Shown here piece after piece: positions 17,441-26,692 of a stretch of 64,000 nt of DNA. The translations under genes were made by a program, and so were the position numbers. Numbering within the stretch: the first letter of the stretch is position 1; each line of letters starts with the position of its first letter. Below the pieces are notes generated by a model. The model was not told where the DNA came from, searched no databases, and saw nothing but the letters and a program-made list of their open reading frames with translations. The stretch lies in assembly GCA_965230425.1 (NCBI GenBank), contig CBDDKW010000002.1, forward strand, positions 76,581 through 140,580. Direction: 5' to 3'. This stretch comes from CBDDKW01 sp965230425 (GTDB lineage: Bacteria; Pseudomonadota; Gammaproteobacteria; UBA1113).

Positions 17441-19015
17441 TCAATGACGAAAATGCCGGACACCGGTAAATACCATGGCGATGCCAGCTTCATTAGCTGC
17501 GGCGATGACTTCTTCATCGCGAATAGAGCCACCAGGTTGAATAATAGCGGTGATGCCACAAGCGGCGGCAGCATCAATGCCATCACGGAAGGGGAAAAAG
17601 GCGTCGGAAGCCATCACAGCCCCTGCCACAGTTAAACCTTCATCTTCCGCTTTGATGCCGGCAATACGAGCACTATAAACCCGACTCATTTGGCCGGCGC
17701 CAATGCCCACGGTGGCTTGATCTTTACAATATACGATGGCATTGGATTTCACAAATTTTGCCACCGACCATGCAAATAATAAATCTTGTAACTCTTGTTC
17801 ATTTGGAGCGCGTTGGCTAACTGTCTGCAGTTGGGTTGGATCAAGTTGATGGACATCTCTATCTTGAATCAGCAAACCTCCAGCGACCTTTTTATAGTCG
17901 TAGCTTGCTGGTGCCTGACTTGGCCATTGGCCACAGCTAAGTACGCGGACATTAGGTTTGCTGCTACAGATGGTTAGTGCAGCTTCACTCACCTCCGGCG
18001 CAATAATTACTTCAACAAATTGTTTAGCAATGATAGCTTCTGCTGTTTGCGCTTCTAGTGTTTGGTTAAAGGCAATAATGCCACCAAAAGAGGAAGTCGG
18101 ATCCGTCGCAAAAGCTCGCTCATAAGCTGTAAGTTGATTGTCAGCAATAGCTACGCCACAAGGATTGGCGTGTTTGACGATCACACAGGCAGGTGTTTCG
18201 TTAAATTCTTTGACGCATTCTAAGGCTGCATCAGTATCGGCAATATTATTATAAGACAAAGCTTTGCCTTGTAATTGTTGAGCATTGGCAATATTACCTG
18301 TCTCAGAGCTATGGGCACCGTAAAAAGCCGCCTGTTGATGCGGATTCTCACCATAACGTAGATCCGCAATTTTCACATAATCTGTCTGATAAACCTGTGA
18401 GAAGGTAGATTGGCTATTATCATCTATTGTATTTAAATAATTTGAAATGCTGGCATCATATTTTGCTGTATGTGCAAATGCTTGTTTCGCAAGTTCAAAG
18501 CGAGTTTCTAGACTGATATGATGCTCAGGATTGTCACGCAGTTCTGCTAGTACGGTATTATATTTCTCAGGATTCACAATGACTGAGACCGTACGGTAAT
18601 TTTTTGCGGCAGCGCGGAGCATGGTGGGTCCACCGATATCAATATTTTCGATAGCATCATCTAGTGTACATTGAGGATTGGCAATGGTTTCAGCAAAGGG
18701 ATAAAGATTAACTACCACCATATCGATAGCGACGATGTCATGTTCTGACATCACATCGTCGTCGATACCTGGGCGTCCTAGTAGGGCGCCATGAATTTTT
18801 GGATGGAGAGTTTTTACCCGGCCCCCCATGATTTCAGGAAAGCCGGTGTAATCTGATACGTCTGTAACTGGAATGTTATTTTGTTTTAGTAAGCTTGCCG
18901 TGCCACCCGTTGAAAGTAATTGTATGTCCATGTCATGAAGGGCTTGAGCAAATTCAACAATCCCTGTTTTACACGAGACGCTTAAAAGCGCTCTTTTTAT
19001 TTGTCTTACGGACAT
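17441..19015 (-). CDS. purH: Bifunctional AICAR transformylase/IMP cyclohydrolase PurH
   Basis: Catalyses the last two steps of de novo IMP synthesis. The 524 residues (E. coli 529) contain the N-terminal MGS-like IMP cyclohydrolase domain (ALLSVSCKTGIVEFAQAL, LLSTGGTASLL) and the C-terminal AICAR formyltransferase domain (NPHQQAAFYG, KHANPCGVA, and VMASDAFFPFRDGIDAAA near the end). All conserved blocks appear intact. It lies 47 bases downstream of fis, probably in one operon, an arrangement common in gammaproteobacteria. Confidence 0.97.
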   Translation of the reverse strand: MSVRQIKRALLSVSCKTGIVEFAQALHDMDIQLLSTGGTASLLKQNNIPVTDVSDYTGFPEIMGGRVKTLHPKIHGALLGRPGIDDDVMSEHDIVAIDMVVVNLYPFAETIANPQCTLDDAIENIDIGGPTMLRAAAKNYRTVSVIVNPEKYNTVLAELRDNPEHHISLETRFELAKQAFAHTAKYDASISNYLNTIDDNSQSTFSQVYQTDYVKIADLRYGENPHQQAAFYGAHSSETGNIANAQQLQGKALSYNNIADTDAALECVKEFNETPACVIVKHANPCGVAIADNQLTAYERAFATDPTSSFGGIIAFNQTLEAQTAEAIIAKQFVEVIIAPEVSEAALTICSSKPNVRVLSCGQWPSQAPASYDYKKVAGGLLIQDRDVHQLDPTQLQTVSQRAPNEQELQDLLFAWSVAKFVKSNAIVYCKDQATVGIGAGQMSRVYSARIAGIKAEDEGLTVAGAVMASDAFFPFRDGIDAAAACGITAIIQPGGSIRDEEVIAAANEAGIAMVFTGVRHFRH

Positions 19016-19062
19016 ACGTTTCCTTTACATTGCCAAGGTGGCCGGAAATTACTTGAAAGTGA

Positions 19063-19362
19063 TTATAGTAAATCGTAAATTTTCAATTTCTTACGCAAAG
19101 TACCACGACTAATGCCGAGTAATTTAGCTGCACGAGATTGATTGTTGCCAGTGAATGCCATTACTTTTTCTAATAATGGACGTTCGATTTGCTCAAGAAC
19201 AATTTGGTATAATTGTGAAGGATGTTCACCATCGAGTTGAGCAAAATAGTTATCTAAAGCTTGACGAACACTTTCGCTCAGTGACTGGTTTTCCTTCACA
19301 GGTGTTTCAGCCATTGTTGTTTGCTCTAGTGGTCGTTCTACGATGTCTGTTAGTGTATTCAT
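19063..19362 (-). CDS. fis: Nucleoid-associated DNA-bending regulator Fis
   Basis: Fis homodimers bend DNA and tune growth-phase gene expression, including virulence genes in Legionella. From Met at 19362 the protein is 99 residues (E. coli Fis 98). The C-terminal helix-turn-helix NQSRAAKLLGISRGTLRKKL is diagnostic. The open frame extends to 19428, but that adds 22 poorly supported residues, so the internal Met (MNTLTDIVE) is chosen. purH follows in the same direction. Confidence 0.94.
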   Translation of the reverse strand: MNTLTDIVERPLEQTTMAETPVKENQSLSESVRQALDNYFAQLDGEHPSQLYQIVLEQIERPLLEKVMAFTGNNQSRAAKLLGISRGTLRKKLKIYDLL

Positions 19363-19529
19363 GCTACTACAGCCCTCTCTAAAGAAGTTATTAAGGTAAA
19401 ATATCGGGTAATATACTATCCATCTCATTCCATGTGATGTGTGGACATATGAGATATCTACATCTATTGCCCGAGAGGGTAAGCCCCCAATCCTGTTGCT
19501 TCAGTGTCCACTTCGGCAACGTGCTGACC

Positions 19530-19557
19530 ATTATAGCACCGGTTTTTTCATAAACAA
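19530..19557 (-). promoter_or_regulatory. Sigma-70-type promoter of fis-purH
   Basis: On the minus strand, TTGTTT (19552-19557) and a consensus TATAAT (19530-19535) are separated by 16 bases. Transcription would begin near 19523, giving a leader of about 160 nt before the fis ATG. The leader contains two GC-rich stem possibilities (gttgc...gcaac and attg...caat), so it may be structured; no known riboswitch class was recognised. Confidence 0.6.
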
Positions 19558-19627
19558 GTGATTAATTCGTGTTAATGTGATAATTTTTTTACGATAAGCT
19601 CAAATGTAAAAGGGAATGGCTTAGAAT

Positions 19628-20989
19628 ATGGATATCGTGATTGCCCATAGCCAATTATTGTTATTGATCGCCTGCCTGGCGGGATTTTTTATGGCCTGGG
19701 GCATAGGTGCCAATGATGTTGCGAATGCAATGGGTACTTCTGTGGGTTCAAAAGCGCTGACTATCACCCAAGCCATTGTTGTAGCTGCAATTTTTGAAAC
19801 GGCAGGTGCCATTTTAGCCGGTGGCCAAGTAACCAATACCATTCGTAGCGGGATTATTGATCCCACACATTTTAGCAATCACCCGCAATTATTGATCTAT
19901 GGCATGTTGGCTGCCTTATTAGCCGCAGGTACCTGGTTACTCATCGCTTCTTATTTTGCTTGGCCTGTATCCACCACGCACAGCATTGTCGGCGCTATTC
20001 TTGGCTTTGGTTTACTCAATTTAGAGCCTGAATCCCTGCATTGGCATGTGGTTATGGCCATTGCTGGCAGTTGGGTCATTACCCCAGTGCTGGCTGGAGT
20101 GCTTGCCTATGTTGTGTTCATTAGTATTCGCCATTGGATTTTTCTTGCACCCATGCCGATGCGCAATGCTTGTTTGTATTTGCCGTTCTATATTTTCCTT
20201 GTGGTATTTGTCATTGCCATGATTACCTTACTAAAAGGCTTGAAGCCTCTGCATTTGCATATGGATTTAAGTGACAGTATTGGCTCAGCAGTGCTGGTAA
20301 GCGCTCTATGTGCGGCTGTGAGCGCTAAAAGAATTTATAAAATCTATCAAAAATACAAAAATAATAGTGAACATATATATAAACCCTCCCAATATCACGG
20401 TTCTGCAGTCAATGCGCCACAAGAAAGCCAGAACAGCGCACAAATAGAACAAGGGGTACAAAGGCTGGATTTAGTCAGTATTGAAAAAGTCTTTGGTATT
20501 CTGACCGTTTTTACTGCCTGTGCCATGGCCTTTGCCCATGGATCTAATGACGTAGCTAATGCCATTGGCCCTTTGGCAGCAATTGTCAGTATTCTGAGCA
20601 GTGGTGGTCAGGTGACTACATCGGCGGCTTTGCCCCTATGGATCCTCTGTTTAGGAGCCATGGGTATTGTCACAGGTTTAGCCATGTATGGGCATAAAGT
20701 CATCGCTACGGTAGGCGAAAAAATTACCGAATTGAGTTTAAGTCGCGCCTTTGCCGCATCCTTTGCCACAGCAACCACCGTGGTGTTAGCTTCTGGATTG
20801 GGTTTGCCAGTTTCAACCACGCAAACCTTAGTAGGAGCAGTATTGGGGGTAGGCTTAGTGAGTGGTGTCGCTGCTCTCAATTTACGCGTGATTTTTGCGA
20901 TTGTTGTGTCTTGGCTGGTGACTTTGCCCGCAGGTGCGGTATTTGCCATTCTTTTCTTTAAAGCCTTCCAGTGGTTATTTTCGCTGTAA
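19628..20989 (+). CDS. PiT-family inorganic phosphate transporter
   Basis: Low-affinity inorganic phosphate permease of 453 residues. The two inverted copies of the PiT signature are visible: GANDVANAMGTSVGSKALT near residue 26 and GSNDVANAIGPLAAIVSIL near 305. About ten to twelve membrane helices surround a hydrophilic loop at about 230-285. The duplicated PVSTTH and PVSTTQ motifs are also present. There is no neighbouring PhoU-like gene. Single-gene unit, convergent with the acyltransferase gene. Confidence 0.93.
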   Translation: MDIVIAHSQLLLLIACLAGFFMAWGIGANDVANAMGTSVGSKALTITQAIVVAAIFETAGAILAGGQVTNTIRSGIIDPTHFSNHPQLLIYGMLAALLAAGTWLLIASYFAWPVSTTHSIVGAILGFGLLNLEPESLHWHVVMAIAGSWVITPVLAGVLAYVVFISIRHWIFLAPMPMRNACLYLPFYIFLVVFVIAMITLLKGLKPLHLHMDLSDSIGSAVLVSALCAAVSAKRIYKIYQKYKNNSEHIYKPSQYHGSAVNAPQESQNSAQIEQGVQRLDLVSIEKVFGILTVFTACAMAFAHGSNDVANAIGPLAAIVSILSSGGQVTTSAALPLWILCLGAMGIVTGLAMYGHKVIATVGEKITELSLSRAFAASFATATTVVLASGLGLPVSTTQTLVGAVLGVGLVSGVAALNLRVIFAIVVSWLVTLPAGAVFAILFFKAFQWLFSL

Positions 20990-21006
20990 ATAGCCCTTTT
21001 TCGATA

Positions 21007-21945
21007 CTAAAGTTCGCGCTTCTTTTTATATACTTTAGCCATACCTTCAGGGCGTGTTTTAAAGCGACGATGCTGCCAGAGATATTGCTCAGGATGTTGC
21101 AAAATGGCTTGTTCAAGTAATTGATTCCAGCGCGTGGCGTCGGCTACAGCATCTTCAGTGGGAAAATTTTCTAAGATGTCGGCAACTACAATTTTGTAGC
21201 CTTTATTATTGGGCAAGCGATAAGAGTATACCGGCATGACTAGGGCGTGGCGCAATCTTTTGAAACGAGATAATAAGGCAACTGAAGCAGCAGGTTGGCC
21301 AAAGAAAGGGGCAAATATACTATGATGAGAGCCATAATCTTGGTCCGGCGCATACCATAAGGGAATATTATTATCCAAGCTGCGTAACATATTACGTAAA
21401 TCTTTACGATCAATCACTTGATGCACATAGGTTTGTCGACGTTTGTGCATAATATAATTGAATACAGGATTTTTATGAGCACGATACATTAAGTTAACTT
21501 TATAATGCTGCGCAGAAACTCGTCCTGCCATTTCTAAACAAGTGAAATGAGCGCCGTAGACAATTAAGCCGCGACCCTCTGCCTGTTGGAAAATGGTGGG
21601 TAATTTTTCCGCGCCATCAAAATGGCTCAGCTTCTTAACGCGTCGATCTGACATCCACCACGCCATTGCTGTCTCCATCGCTCCCATGCCTGCGGATTCA
21701 AAACATTGTTGCAGCAAGGTTGAATGTTCTTGCGCTGACAGGTCTGGAAAACATAATTGTAAATTAACTTCAGTAATATGGCGTCGATAAGGCGCAAAAC
21801 GTAATAATAAACGCCCGAGCCAACGGCCAATGCCCAGTTGTATGGTATAAGGCAACAAGACGACTAGACGCATGACAAGCACCGCTAGCCACACGCCCCA
21901 ATAGCGTGGTAATAAAAAACGTGCTTGAAAGGTTGGTTGTTTCAT
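21007..21945 (-). CDS. LpxL/HtrB-family lipid A biosynthesis acyltransferase
   Basis: Adds a secondary acyl chain to lipid A precursors at the cytoplasmic face of the inner membrane. From Met at 21945 (MKQPTFQARFLLPRYWG) it is 312 residues, close to E. coli LpxL (306); the upstream extension to 22017 is not needed. The catalytic HX4E motif is in GAHFTCLEMAGR, and WYAPDQDYG is the second conserved block. A single N-terminal membrane helix lies at about 18-35. Acyl-chain preference cannot be told from sequence. Confidence 0.9.
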   Translation of the reverse strand: MKQPTFQARFLLPRYWGVWLAVLVMRLVVLLPYTIQLGIGRWLGRLLLRFAPYRRHITEVNLQLCFPDLSAQEHSTLLQQCFESAGMGAMETAMAWWMSDRRVKKLSHFDGAEKLPTIFQQAEGRGLIVYGAHFTCLEMAGRVSAQHYKVNLMYRAHKNPVFNYIMHKRRQTYVHQVIDRKDLRNMLRSLDNNIPLWYAPDQDYGSHHSIFAPFFGQPAASVALLSRFKRLRHALVMPVYSYRLPNNKGYKIVVADILENFPTEDAVADATRWNQLLEQAILQHPEQYLWQHRRFKTRPEGMAKVYKKKREL

Positions 21946-22031
21946 GGTGTTGTATTGTATGGGTATTCGTGAGCGCTGTCGATAAATCAACAGAGCATGT
22001 GATGGTAGCAGGCACAATATATATTATATGG

Positions 22032-22062
22032 CTCAAACACACCCCTAAATTTGCCTGGGGGG
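22032..22062. terminator. Hairpin between candidate effector and acyltransferase genes
   Basis: Arms ctcaaaca and tgtttgag enclose a second C-run/G-run pairing. It is placed to end the minus-strand effector transcript, but no clear T-run follows, so it may be a processing or Rho-associated hairpin. Confidence 0.45.
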
Positions 22063-22101
22063 TATGTTTGAGTGAGATGGCTTAAAAGCTTATGCTGTAA
22101 A

Positions 22102-25011
22102 CTACATCATTAAACACATATGCCGAGGAGGATTTTCTGGCTCATTATCACCAATACTATCTGCAATAGGTTGTTGAATATCTACTGATTCCATTTCTAT
22201 GGTAGTATCATCGTTACCTGTCCTCTGACGATGTGTTTCTCTCAATGCTTGGTAGTCATTATCATCCGGCTCTACCAAATGTAAAGTACTCATTTGCGGC
22301 AGTGCGATCACCGGTTCTTCCCTTGCATGAGCGTTTTGTATTTGTTTGTATAATTTTGTGTTTACACCTGGAGTATCTGCTGTATCAGGTGTTGTGACCG
22401 TAGATTTTAAGCCCTGTAATGCTCGATCAAGTGTTTCAGTTGCACTACACTTAGTCCGATATGTACGGCTTCCCTCGTTTGCTTCACCATAGGGTTGAGC
22501 ATCATCGCCCTTGCTTGCCATACAGGTGTTATATTGATTCCTAAAGCCATTGATTTTTGAGGTTACGAAATAGGAGGCGTTTTTTAGTAAGTCTACCATC
22601 GACATCACATTGACATTACCTGCTTGGAAAATGGCAAAGACTGCAAAAATATTTGCTACAATGTCGGTGTAATGATCACAAACGTACTCGAAGAACTGCT
22701 CCAGAGTCTCTTGTTTACATATGAGCTCAAAGAAGCTTTCAAAAGATAGGCGGCTAATATTACCATAGCCTACACCACTGATGAAAATCAGCTCTAGACA
22801 AACAGCTACGACGGCAGCGAGTATTACTGCGGTGAAGCCTCTGGCCAGTAGATTAATAAATACACCACGATAGCGGGGGAAAAAATGGCAAATCGTTTCT
22901 ATTAACTCATGTTGCATGCGAGTATAAGTAGCAGGTAAGTGACTCACTTTATTAACGCAATTAATGGCATTAATCATGTAGAGCGCCCATTTACCAAAGA
23001 AGGCAAAGAGAGAGAAAGCTACGGCGCAAATATCACGAATGACCGTGAAGGTTGTTGATGTTGGAAATTTAAATGCCGACCAAAGCAGATTGGCGAGGAT
23101 ATTAAACGCCTGAGCATTTTTATCAAAATAAGGTGAAACAGAAATCGTTGATAGAGGATAATTCCAAGTAAAGATTAAGCCGGCTCCAATACCTGCGAGC
23201 GCTTTGTTTAGCCAGCTTGGTATTCTATAACGCCAAGCTGATTGTGTAGGCGTCCAGGGTACATTCATGACTCTACCTAAATGCATCATAAGATAGACCT
23301 GTTCTGCTTGGGTAAGACCTTGGCCTATCTCAGTGACAATCATATCGTATAAGATCTTTCTTGCATTGGCCGCTTTAGCGCTCGGTTGAAATAGCCCAAA
23401 GGCAGAGTCTTGCTCTTCGCTTCGGAGAATTTGTTGCATTTCTGCTTCTGTAGACGGAGCAATACGCATCCAATCTGATGCTCTTAGTAGTAAGCGCAAT
23501 TGTTCATCAGCATCATGTTTATATAATTCTGTGATTACTCTGTCGAGGTAGTCATATACAGCTTTTTGTTCACGTTGAAATAGTAAACGGATCCAGAATA
23601 ATGCCGTGGGCATGCCCGATTGAAAGCCAAGTACGGCATTAGGTACAAAAGTCATAATTGCTACCCTGACCATATGTTTAAGCTGTTTAGAGGAAAGGTC
23701 GTTTAGATTAATGTCATGTAAATCTACACCTGGGAATTGTTTGGCTAAGTAGCCTTGTATATTCATGACAACCACTGCAAAGGCTGCTGCTGCACAGGAT
23801 GCAGCGGCAGCTCGAATAGGCCGTTTATATTTCCCAGAATTGTTTAATTGAGTAATGAAGACATCTAAGTGGGTAAAAAAATTATATAAGTTAAAGCCAT
23901 AGAGTAACATATTCAGTATGGCGGATGTCCAAAAGGCTTGCGATGTGAAGAATGAGAGAGCGCCTTCAGACAGGAGCCAATCAAAGTGGGGTAAATAAAA
24001 CTTAGCACCTTCCTCACCCACATCACCACTAGCATAACCACCAAGACAAAAGAATACGGACAGTGGAAAGGCCGCCCACCAGCGTGAAAGGAACCAAACA
24101 GTACCATTACCTAATTTTTTTAGATAGGTTTTTATAAAGCCTGCTTGCGATGGTGCATCATGTGCCGCAGTTAACGGCGTAGTTTCATTGGCATTAACAC
24201 TACCAACAGACGGCGTCATCGGGTCATGAGAGGTAATGCCGACCTTTCTACGCACCCGGGTGAAAAACATCAGCGGTCCTTCTTTTTCCTCTGCTGTGTC
24301 TGGAATGGCAAATTGCATACCTGCGCGAAGATTAACTCCTGATATTGAAGGTGATGTTTGTAAGCGCTGTTGGAAATCTTCAAGCGTTTCGTCTGTGTTG
24401 ATGTAGCCTTTGGTTCGTAGATACTCCTCTAAACGATCTCTTCTTTGTTTTTTTGTATCAAGTTTTTCCTTATACTCCTCTTGGCTCATCTCTGTCGGTA
24501 TTCTTTCTTCTGGGGTTCTCTGATTATGGGTATGGAATGCTGTTGTTAGCTCAGTGATTAACTCTTGGAGATCTTCTGGGGTTAAATTACCAAGTTCTTC
24601 ATCTTCTATGTTAAGGGTGGAATGATATCCTGGGGGGCTATGATCAGCAGCACTACGGCCAGAGGTACCAACAATGTCATCAAAGTCTTGTTGTCGATTC
24701 CCTACTGGAATTCCTGCACCGCCGAGTTGGGTCTCGGGATCGAAAGAAGTAAAACGTTGATGAGTAACAGGCTGTCCACTAGCGAACTCGAACTCTGTTG
24801 GAGTAACTTCAGTACTTGTACTTAGGGGGGCATCTCCTCCTGATTGACGATAAGTAACAGTCACAGGCAAGCGGGTGGTTGTTGTTGCGCTTACTACGAC
24901 GCCTCCAGCATTTGTTGAGTCTCCATGGGGTTGCGGAGCGAGCATATTAGTGGCGTGTGTATAAGAAGAACGGGTAGGGCTGGGCAGTTGGCCTTGTGAT
25001 TTATCAATCAT
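22102..25011 (-). CDS. Large multi-pass membrane protein with C-terminal CaaX box; candidate Dot/Icm effector
   Basis: Not recognised as a bacterial family. The 969 residues have a hydrophilic, Thr/Ser/Pro-rich N-terminus (about 1-300) with a PPGY sequence (126-129, a WW-domain ligand type) and a charged helical stretch at about 140-215. Residues from about 304 to 830 hold some eight or nine hydrophobic helices separated by long loops. A polar tail of about 130 residues ends HMCLMM-stop; the last four residues CLMM form a CaaX box of the farnesylation type. I confirmed these codons at 22105-22116. Host prenylation of CaaX effectors is known in Legionella (for example AnkB). Together with the next upstream gene it forms a two-gene orphan block. 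Translocation and membrane target are inference. Confidence 0.72.
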   Translation of the reverse strand: MIDKSQGQLPSPTRSSYTHATNMLAPQPHGDSTNAGGVVVSATTTTRLPVTVTYRQSGGDAPLSTSTEVTPTEFEFASGQPVTHQRFTSFDPETQLGGAGIPVGNRQQDFDDIVGTSGRSAADHSPPGYHSTLNIEDEELGNLTPEDLQELITELTTAFHTHNQRTPEERIPTEMSQEEYKEKLDTKKQRRDRLEEYLRTKGYINTDETLEDFQQRLQTSPSISGVNLRAGMQFAIPDTAEEKEGPLMFFTRVRRKVGITSHDPMTPSVGSVNANETTPLTAAHDAPSQAGFIKTYLKKLGNGTVWFLSRWWAAFPLSVFFCLGGYASGDVGEEGAKFYLPHFDWLLSEGALSFFTSQAFWTSAILNMLLYGFNLYNFFTHLDVFITQLNNSGKYKRPIRAAAASCAAAAFAVVVMNIQGYLAKQFPGVDLHDINLNDLSSKQLKHMVRVAIMTFVPNAVLGFQSGMPTALFWIRLLFQREQKAVYDYLDRVITELYKHDADEQLRLLLRASDWMRIAPSTEAEMQQILRSEEQDSAFGLFQPSAKAANARKILYDMIVTEIGQGLTQAEQVYLMMHLGRVMNVPWTPTQSAWRYRIPSWLNKALAGIGAGLIFTWNYPLSTISVSPYFDKNAQAFNILANLLWSAFKFPTSTTFTVIRDICAVAFSLFAFFGKWALYMINAINCVNKVSHLPATYTRMQHELIETICHFFPRYRGVFINLLARGFTAVILAAVVAVCLELIFISGVGYGNISRLSFESFFELICKQETLEQFFEYVCDHYTDIVANIFAVFAIFQAGNVNVMSMVDLLKNASYFVTSKINGFRNQYNTCMASKGDDAQPYGEANEGSRTYRTKCSATETLDRALQGLKSTVTTPDTADTPGVNTKLYKQIQNAHAREEPVIALPQMSTLHLVEPDDNDYQALRETHRQRTGNDDTTIEMESVDIQQPIADSIGDNEPENPPRHMCLMM

Positions 25012-25160
25012 TATTTATCCTAAATATTTATTATTTTTATAAGTTTATTATGTTCACGCAAGCAATACTTAAGTAGTATCTTTAACATGAACTGATAGTA
25101 TGTTACACCATTACAACTAATAAGTCCTCCCTTCTCTGGTTATTGAGTAATGTTGATGAG

Positions 25161-26429
25161 TTATGTTGTTAGTACCGTCGCCGGGCTAGGTGAGCGATAC
25201 CCATAGGGAGTCCCTTCGTATGCATGGGGGCCATTATGAATAGTTGTACCAGTAGTAGCAGGAGACGGTTGGTTTCCTTCTGAAATTGTCAGTTTAAAAA
25301 AGGTATGAGAGCCTATGCCTATCACACACTCTCTTTCAAGAGGAGGTCTCTCTAAAGAACAATTGTCTGTTGTATTACTATACGTTGTTGGTGATGTAGT
25401 TAAAAATTTGCCTTGCACAACAATTCGAAATTCAGCGCCACGTTGTTGTAACCTTACTTGCAACTCATTCCCATCTTGTGACGAAGAGGGTGCTAAGGAT
25501 ACGACTTCTGTTGATGTCTCATCTAGATGATCTTGTGAAGGATTATCATCATCATCAGTATCAACAACCATCATTTCATCTAGTGGTTCTTGTGAGTGAG
25601 GGCCTTGACTGCTTACAGCACTACCAGGATCGCTGCCCCTCATTGAATCTTGACTTGAAGAGGTACTGAAATATGTTTCCTGACTTGATGTGATGTGAGT
25701 ACCCGGAGTCTGAGACAAGGACCCGAAACTCTCTGAGTGTGGAGATTGGCCAAATGTAAAGCTATGAGGTGTTTTTTTTGTCGGCTGACGTTTCGGAGTG
25801 ATTACAGTCATGGTTATATCACTTTCCTGCTCCGGTGGGCTTGCTGCATTGCCAACTTCTGTTGGCTCAGGTGTTGAGGAGGCAGGCGGGTCGGTTTCTA
25901 TTTTAAGAGGAAGAGTCTGTGCACGCCTTAGTGCTCTGTTGCGATCTGGTTCTTGAGAAGATAACCCAGGATTGTGCAGAAGCTCTAATGCTGTTTGCGT
26001 ACTGCCACCTGATGTCGCATCACCAGCTTTGCTCTTATTACGATGTTGTGTCGGTGGACTAGTGATAGGGCTATTGGGTATTGAGTCTGTGCTTCTTGGG
26101 CTATCAGAGGATAGTGAGCCATCAGAACTTGCACTGTTTCTGCGCCTATGAGGCGATCTAGGGGAGGTGGTGGTGCCCATGGAATCAAAATTTTCTTGGA
26201 AGTAGAGTGCAGTTTGGTGCAAGGCATCAGGTTCAGTGCTGTGGAGGCGCGGTGATGAGTGGCCGCTGGAATCTTCAGAAGTTCTTGCTCTTGAGAATGG
26301 TCCACTGCTATAGGGGCTGTACCGTTCTGAGAGATGAGGAGGTACAGAATGACGGGAGCCATTTACTCCAGATGTGTGTGAACCTCTGACCGGTAGTCTG
26401 TCCGGGCCTCCGCTTTGAGCTCTTTGCAT
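25161..26429 (-). CDS. Mostly disordered Ser/Pro-rich protein with SQ cluster; candidate effector
   Basis: Not recognised. The 422 residues are dominated by Ser, Pro, Thr and Gln up to about 320, with a short better-ordered region at about 320-385 rich in beta-forming residues. Visible eukaryotic-type motifs: RRRNS (95-99, basophilic kinase site), RAQTLP (169-174, 14-3-3 type), PKRQPTKK (212-219, NLS-like), seven SQ dipeptides between 239 and 318 (an ATM/ATR-type SQ cluster), many SP/TP sites, and MVVDTDDDD (287-295, SUMO-interaction-like). These short motifs arise easily by chance in disordered sequence. The gene lies 149 bases upstream of the CaaX-box gene on the same strand. A start at 26429 is preceded by gagagaac. 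Confidence 0.65.
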   Translation of the reverse strand: MQRAQSGGPDRLPVRGSHTSGVNGSRHSVPPHLSERYSPYSSGPFSRARTSEDSSGHSSPRLHSTEPDALHQTALYFQENFDSMGTTTSPRSPHRRRNSASSDGSLSSDSPRSTDSIPNSPITSPPTQHRNKSKAGDATSGGSTQTALELLHNPGLSSQEPDRNRALRRAQTLPLKIETDPPASSTPEPTEVGNAASPPEQESDITMTVITPKRQPTKKTPHSFTFGQSPHSESFGSLSQTPGTHITSSQETYFSTSSSQDSMRGSDPGSAVSSQGPHSQEPLDEMMVVDTDDDDNPSQDHLDETSTEVVSLAPSSSQDGNELQVRLQQRGAEFRIVVQGKFLTTSPTTYSNTTDNCSLERPPLERECVIGIGSHTFFKLTISEGNQPSPATTGTTIHNGPHAYEGTPYGYRSPSPATVLTT

Positions 26430-26639
26430 TGTAGTTCTCTCTCGCTATGATTAGTTTATGTTTTTCGAAAAATACTGGAAGTTCAATATATCCTAAATGT
26501 GGCATATTGTGTTTTTTTATTTCGTTATATTTCTTACTTAGATCATTTTGAGATATCAATCCAGGCAAAATTTTAGTGCAAGAATTTTGCAAATGCAACT
26601 TATTTTTGAATTATTTTTCGCTTTTTTCTTTAGATGGTG

Positions 26640-26645
26640 TATAAT
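26640..26645 (+). promoter_or_regulatory. Candidate -10 element for the PP-loop/tusA/glnA operon
   Basis: A consensus TATAAT lies 48 bases upstream of the ATG at 26693. The -35 position at 17 bases reads TTCGCT, a weak match, and the region upstream is T-rich. The remainder of the 263-bp gap (26430-26692) is AT-rich and shows no other supported feature. Confidence 0.45.
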
Positions 26646-26692
26646 CGGCCTCCATTCATTTTTAAGTCATTATTCTTACAAAGATTTTATTG

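Noticed and set aside
17441..19015. Opposite-strand and other-frame reading frames over purH, icmO, asmA, glnA and similar genes
   Set aside because: They are shadows of strongly supported genes, without ribosome sites or family patterns.
19363..19540. ZTP/pfl-type riboswitch before fis-purH
   Set aside because: Considered because purH is a known target, but the conserved pfl core and its pseudoknot could not be recognised.
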